Below, piece by piece: positions 1-6,262 of a stretch of 11,227 nucleotides of DNA. The stretch is from DATLFI01 sp035524895 (GTDB lineage: Bacteria > Acidobacteriota > Thermoanaerobaculia > Multivoradales > Multivoraceae). A program made the position numbers and the translations under genes. The stretch's first letter is position 1. Each line of letters opens with the position of its first letter. A model generated the notes under the pieces. It was not told the origin of the DNA. It did not search any database and was given only the letters and a program-made list of their open reading frames with translations. The stretch is from positions 1-11,227 of the forward strand of contig DATLFI010000296.1 of NCBI GenBank assembly GCA_035524895.1. Reading direction: 5' to 3'.

Positions 1-1583
1 AGGTCGAAGCCGAGGTCGAGGGTGGCCAGCCGCATCTGGCTGCGCAGGCACAGCACGGCGATCACCATCAGGGTGAGCGACAGCGCGACCTGTCCCGCGA
101 CGAACACGTGCCGCAGCCACAGGTTGCCGCCCGTGCCGCCGGCGCTGCGCTGTCGGATCTCGGCGACCAGGTCGCCGCGCGTCGCGCGCACCGCCGGGAC
201 CACGCCGGCGACCAGTGTCGCGAGCGCGATCAGGGCCAGCGAGTAGAGGATGAGTCGCGGGTCGAGCGTCGTCGTCGAGCGCAGCATTCCGGAAAGGCTG
301 GGTCCGCGGAGCCGCAGCAGCGTCACCGCGATGCCGATCCCCAACAGGGCCCCCACGGAGGACAGCAGGAAGGCCTCGACCAGCAGGCTCTGGATCACGC
401 GCCGGCGGCCCGCGCCGAGCGCCACGTGGAGCGCCAGCTCGTGACGGCGGTGCGCGGCTCGCGCCAGCAGCAGGCCGGCGACGTTGGCTGATCCGATCAA
501 CAGCACCATCCCGAAGATGATCGCAAGGAGCACGGCGAACATCGTGAAGCCGCGAGGGGTGCCACGGAACTGGATCTGTGCCGCCGGAAAGACGCTGGCG
601 AGCTCGCCGAGGCCTTCGTTGCGCTCCGGGTAGAGCTGCTCGAGGCGCTGGTCGAACGAGGTTACCGCTGCCTGCGCGTTCTCGGTAGTCGCGCCGGGCT
701 GGAGCCGCGCCAGGACCGTCAAGCTGGGGCTGCCGCGCTCGTCGACTGCCGGCAGCACCAGCCGGCTCAGGGGAACGTAGAGACCGGGGCCCATGAATCC
801 GGTGATCGCGCGGTAGTTCTCGCCCAGCACGCCAACCACCGTGAACAGCTCTCCGGCGAGGTCGATCTGGCGGCCGATGACACCCGGATCGGCGCCGAGA
901 TGGTTCTGCCAGTAGGAATGGCCGAGCACGACCAGGCGTGGATCGAGCTCCAGCGTCGCTGCGTCCGCGGAGAAGGTGCGACCCAGCGCGGCCTCGATGC
1001 CGAGTGCCTCGAAGAAGTTGCCAGTGACGGCGAGCGCGCCCAGACGCAGGATGGAGTCGCCTTCCCGATGATCGAGGGCGGTGAGTCGAAAGCCGATGGT
1101 GTCCTCGAAGATCCCGCTGTCGCGCAGGTCGCGGTAGTTGAGGTACGAGAACTGGTTGCTGTTGCCGGGCTCGACAGCTACCACGCGAGACGGCGCGGTC
1201 ATCGTGGGCCGATGGCGAAAGACCGTGTCGATCGCGGTGTAGAAATAGGCGTTGGGACCGATGCCGAGCGCCAGCGAAAGCACGCTCGCAACGACCAGCC
1301 CGGGCGAGCGGCTCAGGTTGCGCGCGCCGAGCCGCAGGTCGCGCGACAGGCTCTCGATCCACGCCACCCGTCCCTGGTCGCGGCACTCCTCCTTGACGAG
1401 CGTGACGGGCCCGAAGGCGCGCAGCGCGAGTCGGCGGGCCTCGGGCTCCGCGATACCGGCCTCCACACTGTCGCGCACCTGCTCCTCGAGGTGGAAGCGC
1501 AGCTCGGCGTCCATCTCGTCCTCGAAGCGCTCGCGCCGGAACAGAGACCGAAGGCGAAACCGCAAGCCGTTCAGCCAACGCAA
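1..1583 (-). CDS. ADOP-family FtsX/MacB-like permease, C-terminus cut by window edge
   Basis: I translated the reverse strand by hand and found an uninterrupted frame of 527 codons that runs off the left edge. The order matches ADOP (acidobacterial duplicated orphan permease) proteins: a short basic N-terminal segment with RRERFEDEMDAELRFHLEEQ (about residues 16-35), a first membrane helix (about 96-118), a MacB-type periplasmic domain (about 130-335), then FtsX-like helices (about 346-377, 399-425, 445-466) with the typical HELALHVALGAGRRRV loop, and the start of the second half near 491-513. The family is usually about 800 residues, so roughly a third (the second FtsX repeat) lies outside. 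It has no ATPase partner nearby, as the family name implies. The start chosen is TTG at 1583, seven bases after a GGAG; it gives the usual family N-terminus, whereas the first ATG (residue 24) would cut into it. PadR lies 20 bp upstream, so the two are probably cotranscribed. The transported substrate is unknown. Confidence 0.9.
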   Translation of the reverse strand, partial: MRWLNGLRFRLRSLFRRERFEDEMDAELRFHLEEQVRDSVEAGIAEPEARRLALRAFGPVTLVKEECRDQGRVAWIESLSRDLRLGARNLSRSPGLVVASVLSLALGIGPNAYFYTAIDTVFRHRPTMTAPSRVVAVEPGNSNQFSYLNYRDLRDSGIFEDTIGFRLTALDHREGDSILRLGALAVTGNFFEALGIEAALGRTFSADAATLELDPRLVVLGHSYWQNHLGADPGVIGRQIDLAGELFTVVGVLGENYRAITGFMGPGLYVPLSRLVLPAVDERGSPSLTVLARLQPGATTENAQAAVTSFDQRLEQLYPERNEGLGELASVFPAAQIQFRGTPRGFTMFAVLLAIIFGMVLLIGSANVAGLLLARAAHRRHELALHVALGAGRRRVIQSLLVEAFLLSSVGALLGIGIAVTLLRLRGPSLSGMLRSTTTLDPRLILYSLALIALATLVAGVVPAVRATRGDLVAEIRQRSAGGTGGNLWLRHVFVAGQVALSLTLMVIAVLCLRSQMRLATLDLGFD

Positions 1584-1587
1584 TTCG

Positions 1588-1594
1588 CTTCTCC
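1588..1594 (-). promoter_or_regulatory. Shine-Dalgarno GGAGAAG that supports the TTG start of the ADOP permease
   Basis: On the minus strand GGAGAAG is followed by CGAA and then TTG. The GGAG core sits seven bases before the TTG. This decides the start, because the frame stays open through the end of padR and has no ATG in the right place. Confidence 0.6.
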
Positions 1595-1603
1595 GCCAGC
1601 GTG

Positions 1604-1933
1604 TCAGGCCGGCCTCAGGACCAGCTCGATGGCGCTCGAGAGGCGGTCCCAGCTCGCGAGCTGGCGTTCCAGGTGGGCGCGCCCTGAGCGCGTCAACGCA
1701 TAGAACTTGGCCTTGCGCCCGGTCGCGGTCTCCGCCCATTTCGCACGCAGCCAGCCGTCCCGTTCCAGACGGTAGAGCGCGGGGTAGAGCGATCCCTGCT
1801 GCACCTTGAGGACACCCTGGGAGACCTGCTCGATGCGCTGCGCGATGGCCCAGCCGTGCTGCGGCTCGAGCGCGACGGTCCTGAGGATCAGCAGGTCGAG
1901 GGTGCCTTGCACCAGGTCGGTTGGCTTGCCCAT
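1604..1933 (-). CDS. PadR-family transcriptional regulator, acidobacterial type
   Basis: This 109-residue protein is a typical short PadR regulator: a winged helix-turn-helix DNA-binding protein that acts as a dimer, usually as a repressor. The N-terminal GTLDLLILRTVALEPQHGWAIAQRI (residues 10-34) is the classic PadR opening. It is followed by the recognition-helix region with QQGSLYPALYRLERDGWL (45-62) and the wing TGRKAKFYALTRSGRAHL (71-88). The C-terminus is a single dimerisation helix, as expected for the short subfamily that accompanies ADOP permeases. The ATG at 1933 gives exactly the family N-terminus; the frame remains open far upstream but that extension has no PadR similarity. There is no good Shine-Dalgarno before the ATG. 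The stop lies 20 bp before the permease start, implying an operon. The palindrome 46 bp upstream is its likely binding site. Confidence 0.93.
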   Translation of the reverse strand: MGKPTDLVQGTLDLLILRTVALEPQHGWAIAQRIEQVSQGVLKVQQGSLYPALYRLERDGWLRAKWAETATGRKAKFYALTRSGRAHLERQLASWDRLSSAIELVLRPA

Positions 1934-1978
1934 GGCTCGGATCGCGTCGGCTCGGTCTGGCCGTCTGGTGGAGCAGAT

Positions 1979-2019
1979 ACCTAGACAGTCTACAAGTACG
2001 TATTGTAGACGGTCTAGGT
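1979..2019. promoter_or_regulatory. 41-bp imperfect palindrome upstream of padR, likely operator and promoter
   Basis: Two 17-bp arms (1979-1995 and 2003-2019) flank a 7-bp spacer and match with a single mismatch; their cores read CCTAGACAGTCTACAA and TTGTAGACGGTCTAGG. Each arm also contains its own 11-bp palindrome, TAGACNGTCTA, at 1982-1992 and 2006-2016 with centres 24 bp apart. The stretch is markedly AT-richer than its surroundings. A possible -10 hexamer, TACAAT on the minus strand (2002-2007), lies inside it, with no clear -35. PadR regulators commonly bind palindromes overlapping their own promoter, so autoregulation of padR and the permease is the natural inference. Confidence 0.72.
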
Positions 2020-2156
2020 TCTGCCGCGTCGAGGTCGAGCTCGGGCTTCGGAGGGGTCGCCTCCTACCGGATTCCCACGAGCATGCACCCATCACGGTCG
2101 CTGCGGCGAAGGCGAGTAGAAGGACGTGTCGCATCGGAGGTGTCGGAGGGGTGCGG

Positions 2157-4160
2157 CTACTCGCCCTTCCGGCGCCGGCGACCGCCACCGCGACGCTCGT
2201 CGAGACGGCGGTCGGCGAAGCTCGCGACCTCGACGAGCTGTTCCAAGGGCTCCTCGAGCCGAGGGTCGGCGGCGCTGCGCGCCACGACCTCCTTGGCGAA
2301 CAGGAGCGCGAGGTAGCGCAGCTTGAGGCCAGGCCGGTCGATGACAGCGCGATAGCCGGGGTGTCCCGCATTGACCTCCCAGCGCCCGGCGTGGATGCGC
2401 GATCGCCACTCTGCGCCCGGGGCGTCGACCAGCTCTGGCTCTGGGATCCCCTCGTCGGAGCGCGCCGCGGGCAGCTCGCTGAGGACCGTCACCGCGGCGA
2501 CGGCGCTCGCCTCCCGCGTTCCGTCGCGCCCGACGAGCAGGAGCTCGCCGCGGCGCTCGTCCTCGCCGGGGTCGAGGCTCGCCGCCTCGAGGCGCGCCGC
2601 CAGCGGATCGTCCTCCATCCTCACGATGCGCCCGAGATCCGCCGGCAAGTCCCACCGGAGCTCGAGCGGACGAGCGATCGGCAGGCCCAGCTCGTCGCGC
2701 GGCGCGGCGCGCACCGTGCGATGACCGCCGGAGATCACGCGCAGCGGACGCGGACGGATCTCCAGGGAAGCGAGCGGACCGGCCTCGATCAGATCCTGGA
2801 AGAACGGAGTCAGAGCCTCGGGCTCGGGAGGCTCTGGTTCGCTCTGCGGTGGCTGGACCTCGGCGGCCGGTGCTGCAGCTTTCGGTAGCTCGGGCTCATC
2901 GTCGGCCGTTGACGGCGGACCGGCGGCGGCGTCGCGTGCACTGGACTCGACCGGCAGCAAGGCGTAGCGCGGGAGCTGGCGGTAGAGGTCGCGGAAGGCG
3001 TGCTGGAGGTCGCGCACCATCGAGCGATCGAGCTCTTCGGCTCGCCGTTGCTCCTTCTGGTCGAGCAAGGCCTGGACTACGGGCTCGAGGCCGCGCAGGG
3101 CATCGGCGAGCGCGGCTGCCGCCGCGTCGGGCACGACACCGCGCCGGCTTCCGGGCGCCACCGTCAGCGAGCCGAAGTCGACCAAGCCGGTGAGCCGACG
3201 GTCGGTCCACGGTCGATGGTCCAGACCGAGGGCGCCGAGCTGAGCGAAGCCCTCGACCACCAGCGTCCCGGTGGCGTAGAGCGCGACAGCGTGGCGCGAG
3301 ACGGCGCCGACTTCTGCGTCGCCGTCGGGCTCGCGGCCACCGCTGTAGTACAGCTCGAGCTGCGCAGGCGGGTATCCGGCGACCTCGAGCGCGCCCACGC
3401 CCTCGAGGCGCTCACCCAGGAAACGCCTCGGCTGGACGGCGATTCGCTTCGCGCCGCGGCCGCGCGCGATCCGGTCGTGCACCACGAGCTCGACATCGCG
3501 GTGGAGGATCTGCCCGCGGAGCTCGGCGGCGAGGAAGTCGGCGGCGCGTCGAGCGGCGAGCACCGGTAGCGCTTCGCGGTGCAGGCCAACTACCAGCACC
3601 TCGGTGGCCCGCGCCCCGCCGTCGGTGGCTCGGGGCAGGTGGCGCAGTGGTTCGATCTCGAAGTCGGGGCTCTCGCGGTAGAGCACCAGTCGATGCGGCT
3701 CTTCCCCAGGCCGGAAGACACGGATCTCGAGGCGCTGGCCGAGGCTCCAGAAGCCCAGCAGGCCGATACCGTACTGTCCCTGGGTCATGAGCTGCAGGCG
3801 CTCCTGCGGGGTTAGCGCGCACTTTCGCGAGTGACCGATGTGGGTCGCGATGTAGCGAAGCGCTTCGGCCTGCGGCAGCTCGGGGATGATGCCCTCGCCG
3901 TCGTCGCGCACCGACAGGCAGGGGACGCCGCTGCGGCGCAGCCGGGTCACCTCGACCGCACGCGCCCCGGCGTCCAGGCTGTTCTGCACCAGCTCCGCGA
4001 GCGCCTTGCGCGGGTCGGGCTGGCTCAGCGCCAGCCAGCGTAGGAGCTCGAACGGGTCGTGGACGCGGACCTTGCCGCGGTAGGTCGAGGAGGTATCCTC
4101 GCGCCGGTTCCGGTTGCGCACTGGAGGCCCGAGTCCGTTCAAGTGCTGCTGGCGGGGCAC
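2157..4160 (-). CDS. HSP90-like (GHKL) ATPase with Ig-like segment and conserved C-terminal box
   Basis: This 667-codon gene encodes a probably cytoplasmic ATPase of the GHKL (gyrase, HSP90, histidine kinase, MutL) superfamily. The ATP-binding motifs are visible: ELVQNSLDAGA (E56, N60, D63), the DDGEG box (86-90) and the lid glycines in GQYGIGLLGF (128-137). A transducer-like domain follows (about 215-355, with VSRHAVALYATGTLVVEGF and LTGLVDFGSL). Next come a charged helical stretch (about 360-398), a Pro/Ala/Glu-rich linker (about 410-450), a beta-rich segment (about 463-562) resembling an Ig-like fold, and a C-terminal box with WEVNAGHPGY (594-603). The tail is very basic (RRGGGRRRRKGE). 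It lacks histidine kinase, gyrase and canonical HSP90 C-terminal signatures. GTG at 4160 is the longest start; GTG at 4121 is equally possible because conservation seems to begin near residue 28 and neither has a strong ribosome site. It is divergent from the amidase. Its role is unknown; a chaperone-like or MORC-like ATPase is possible. Confidence 0.85.
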   Translation of the reverse strand: MPRQQHLNGLGPPVRNRNRREDTSSTYRGKVRVHDPFELLRWLALSQPDPRKALAELVQNSLDAGARAVEVTRLRRSGVPCLSVRDDGEGIIPELPQAEALRYIATHIGHSRKCALTPQERLQLMTQGQYGIGLLGFWSLGQRLEIRVFRPGEEPHRLVLYRESPDFEIEPLRHLPRATDGGARATEVLVVGLHREALPVLAARRAADFLAAELRGQILHRDVELVVHDRIARGRGAKRIAVQPRRFLGERLEGVGALEVAGYPPAQLELYYSGGREPDGDAEVGAVSRHAVALYATGTLVVEGFAQLGALGLDHRPWTDRRLTGLVDFGSLTVAPGSRRGVVPDAAAAALADALRGLEPVVQALLDQKEQRRAEELDRSMVRDLQHAFRDLYRQLPRYALLPVESSARDAAAGPPSTADDEPELPKAAAPAAEVQPPQSEPEPPEPEALTPFFQDLIEAGPLASLEIRPRPLRVISGGHRTVRAAPRDELGLPIARPLELRWDLPADLGRIVRMEDDPLAARLEAASLDPGEDERRGELLLVGRDGTREASAVAAVTVLSELPAARSDEGIPEPELVDAPGAEWRSRIHAGRWEVNAGHPGYRAVIDRPGLKLRYLALLFAKEVVARSAADPRLEEPLEQLVEVASFADRRLDERRGGGRRRRKGE

Positions 4161-4217
4161 GGGATCAAGGTAGCACGAGCCGGGTCCTCCCGCGGAGACC
4201 TACGTGATGAGAGTCAT

Positions 4218-5696
4218 ATGCCGCCCGTGACCAAGACGAGCCCTGTGGAACACGGCTCGCGCGACCTCCACACCTGGTCGGCGACTCGGGTCGCCGCCGC
4301 GATCCGCGACCGCCTGCTGCGCAGCCGCGACCATCTCGAGGCGCTGCTCGGGCGGGTCGCCGAGCGCAACGGCCCGCTGAACCTGGTCGTGACGCTCGAC
4401 GAGGAGCGCGCTCGACGCGAGGCCGACACCGCCGACGTTGCCGTGCGACGGGGCGATCCCTTGGGACCGCTCCACGGCGTGTGCATGACCGTGAAGGACT
4501 CGTTCCAGACGCGCGGCATGCGCACCACTTGTGGCGCGCCGGCGTACGCCGAGCTCGTGCCCGACGTGGATGCAGTGCCGGTGGCTCGGTTGCGCGCCGC
4601 GGGTGCGGTGATCTTCGGCAAGACCAACGTGCCGATGTGGGCCAACGACGTGCAGAGCTACAACGAGGTGTTCGGTGTCTCCAACAACCCGTGGGACACG
4701 TCGCGCACAGTCGGGGGCTCCTCGGGCGGCGCGGCTGGCGCGCTCGCGGCGGGGTTCACGCCGATCGAGCTCGGCAGCGACATCGGCGGCTCGATCCGCG
4801 GGCCGGCCTCGACCTGCGGAGTCACGGGGCACAAGCCGAGCTGGGGGATCGTGCCGGCGCTCGGTCAGATCCCCGGTCCGCCGGGCACGCTGACGCAGGC
4901 CGACATCGCCGTCGCAGGGCCGCTGGCGCGCGACGTCGAGGATCTCGAGCTGCTGCTCGGAGTGCTGGCCGGTCCAGACGACTGGCAGGCGACGGCGTGG
5001 CAGCTCGAGCTACCGCCGCCGCGGCGCTCGCGGTTGCGCGACTATCGGGTCGCGGTATGGCTGGACGAGCCCTTTGCGCCGATCGCCGGCGACGTGCGGG
5101 CGCTCTTGGTGGAAGCCGCCGAATCGCTGCGCTCGGCCGGCGCCGCCGTCGACTTCGAGGCTCGACCCGACTTCGGGTTCGACTACGCGGTCGCGGTCTT
5201 TCGCCAGCTCCTCGCCGCCGCGGAGTGCGGCGGCTACTCGAGAGACGAGATCGAGCACATGGCGGCGACCGGCGAGGGGGACGACGGCTTCGGCGCCTCG
5301 CTCTACGCGCAGCGCCACCGCGCGTGGTTGTCCGCCAACGAGCGCCGGCTCCAGATGCGCCGCAAGTGGCGATCGTTCTTCGAGCGCTTCGACGCAGTCC
5401 TGCTACCAGTTCTGCCGACAACAGCGATTCCCCACGACCACAGCGAGCCGAAAGGCGCGCGACAGTTCCTGGTGAACGGCGAACGGCGTTCGTACTTCGA
5501 GCAGCTCTGGTGGGTCGGGCTCACCGGTGTGGCGTGGCTGCCTGCGACGGTGGTGCCTGTGGGCATGACGCCGAGCGGTCTGCCGGTGGGTGTGCAGATC
5601 GCGGGACCGTACCTCGAGGACCGGACCTGTCTCGACCTCGCGCGACACGTCCTCGAGCTCCGCGGCGGGTTCCGACCGCCGCCAGGATACGAGTAG
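4218..5696 (+). CDS. Amidase-signature family hydrolase
   Basis: The 492-residue protein belongs to the amidase signature family, which hydrolyses carboxylic amides to acid and ammonia or amine using a Ser-cisSer-Lys triad. All three residues are present: K93 in TVKDSF, cis-S168 in GGSSGG and nucleophile S192 in GSDIGGSIRGP. The 24-residue gap between the two serines is the same as in fatty acid amide hydrolase (S217 and S241). Length is normal for a stand-alone enzyme (about 450-500). The sequence shows no signal peptide, so it is probably cytoplasmic. It lacks the context of GatA (no gatB or gatC nearby), so a tRNA amidotransferase subunit is unlikely. The substrate cannot be read from sequence. 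The ATG at 4218 is chosen because the open frame before it overlaps the divergent ATPase and has no family similarity; the ribosome site is weak (GAGAG just upstream). It looks monocistronic, ending at a convergent gene. Confidence 0.93.
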   Translation: MPPVTKTSPVEHGSRDLHTWSATRVAAAIRDRLLRSRDHLEALLGRVAERNGPLNLVVTLDEERARREADTADVAVRRGDPLGPLHGVCMTVKDSFQTRGMRTTCGAPAYAELVPDVDAVPVARLRAAGAVIFGKTNVPMWANDVQSYNEVFGVSNNPWDTSRTVGGSSGGAAGALAAGFTPIELGSDIGGSIRGPASTCGVTGHKPSWGIVPALGQIPGPPGTLTQADIAVAGPLARDVEDLELLLGVLAGPDDWQATAWQLELPPPRRSRLRDYRVAVWLDEPFAPIAGDVRALLVEAAESLRSAGAAVDFEARPDFGFDYAVAVFRQLLAAAECGGYSRDEIEHMAATGEGDDGFGASLYAQRHRAWLSANERRLQMRRKWRSFFERFDAVLLPVLPTTAIPHDHSEPKGARQFLVNGERRSYFEQLWWVGLTGVAWLPATVVPVGMTPSGLPVGVQIAGPYLEDRTCLDLARHVLELRGGFRPPPGYE

Positions 5697-5735
5697 CCGT
5701 TTGGCGGCCTGTACCGGTTGAACGGAGAACTACAG

Positions 5736-5771
5736 CGGGCCTGTCATTCCTGATCAGGGATGGCAAGGCTG
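5736..5771 (+). terminator. Inverted repeat between convergent genes, possible terminator
   Basis: The sequence is symmetric about the GATC centred at 5753/5754. Twelve consecutive pairs flank the centre (5742-5753 with 5754-5765), two of them G-U in plus-strand RNA, and pairing continues with a few mismatches to 5736/5771. The same two positions would be A-C mismatches in minus-strand RNA, so the hairpin is better as a plus-strand (amidase) structure. There is no T-tract after it, so a classical intrinsic terminator is not certain. Confidence 0.4.
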
Positions 5772-6173
5772 TCAAGGACGATAGACCAGCGCGATCACGA
5801 TCCCCGCGAGCGTGTAGGTGATGGCGTCGACGCCGAGCCAGCACCAGGCGAGGAAGTAGGGGAAGTCGGCGATCACGATCGGCCAGTAGAAGCTCGTGAA
5901 TCCGACCACGAGGCCGACCAGCAGACCGAGGACGGCTCCTCCCTTCCACCCCGCGGGCCACGAGGACCGCGACTTCGCGAACAGGATCGCGACCACGAGC
6001 GACAGCACGATGCCGATCAGCGCGAACCACGCCGGGCTCGACTGCTCCTGGTTGAAGACGTCCGCGTGCTCCACGTAGGTAGGCGCGAGGATCATGCCGT
6101 GCATCACGAAGCCGGCGACCACCATCACCACGCCGCCGGCGATCCCGGCCAACACCACCTTGGTCCAGTTCAT
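5772..6173 (-). CDS. Small four-helix integral membrane protein, unknown function
   Basis: I do not recognise the family with confidence. The 133-residue protein is almost entirely hydrophobic, with four predicted transmembrane segments at about 4-25, 49-66, 76-98 and 105-131. The first is glycine- and valine-rich and carries VMHGMILAPTYVEH at its outer end, and the loops are short. Glycine spacing in helices 1 and 3 (GLLVGLVVG) suggests tight helix packing. The overall pattern, starting MNWTKVVLAGIAGG, resembles small conserved membrane proteins carried by many soil bacteria under domain-of-unknown-function names. The ATG at 6173 is supported by GGGAG six bases upstream (6180-6184); the open frame further upstream is an unrelated shadow of the permease region. 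It lies 89 bp after the ABC operon on the same strand, with a candidate -10 between, so it may be transcribed alone or by read-through. Its stop faces the amidase stop. Confidence 0.82.
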   Translation of the reverse strand: MNWTKVVLAGIAGGVVMVVAGFVMHGMILAPTYVEHADVFNQEQSSPAWFALIGIVLSLVVAILFAKSRSSWPAGWKGGAVLGLLVGLVVGFTSFYWPIVIADFPYFLAWCWLGVDAITYTLAGIVIALVYRP

Positions 6174-6184
6174 GTGCGACTCCC

Positions 6185-6198
6185 GCGCCTTGCGGCGC
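6185..6198 (-). other. GNRA-type hairpin just before the ribosome site of the small membrane gene
   Basis: On the minus strand GCGCC and GGCGC pair perfectly around a GCAA tetraloop, which fits the stable GNRA class. It ends directly before the GGGAG ribosome site of the membrane gene. It could mark the 3' end of the ABC operon transcript, tune translation of the next gene, or be chance in GC-rich DNA. Confidence 0.3.
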
Positions 6199-6217
6199 TG
6201 CTCGGGAAAGTGGCGGG

Positions 6218-6223
6218 AGCATA
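6218..6223 (-). promoter_or_regulatory. Possible -10 box TATGCT for the small membrane gene
   Basis: The minus strand reads TATGCT in an otherwise GC-only stretch, about 44 bases before the ATG at 6173. There is no convincing -35 at the expected distance, so this is a weak call that rests on base composition and location. Confidence 0.25.
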
Positions 6224-6262
6224 GCGCGCGCCGAGGGGATCCTGTCCGAGCGTGCCGGGGGA

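Noticed and set aside
900..1703. 267-codon open frame on the plus strand
   Set aside because: It lies antisense to the clearly homologous ADOP permease and the end of padR; composition and lack of motifs fit a GC-rich shadow frame.
2050..2064. Short hairpin GGAGG/CCTCC after the GHKL ATPase gene
   Set aside because: Only five pairs with no T-tract; expected by chance in DNA this GC-rich, so not called a terminator.
1934..2371. Upstream extension of the padR frame to 2371
   Set aside because: The extension overlaps the end of the GHKL ATPase gene and shows no PadR similarity; PadR conservation begins at the ATG at 1933.
1806..2888. 360-codon open frame on the plus strand crossing padR, the palindrome and the ATPase end
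   Set aside because: It is antisense to two recognised genes, has no ribosome site and shows no domain pattern.
4059..4217. 53-codon N-terminal extension of the amidase
   Set aside because: It would overlap the 5' end of the divergent ATPase gene, and the sequence is antisense to it without family similarity.
4481..5821. 446-codon open frame on the plus strand within the amidase
   Set aside because: It is the shifted frame of the amidase, very rich in Arg and Ala; the amidase frame contains all catalytic motifs.
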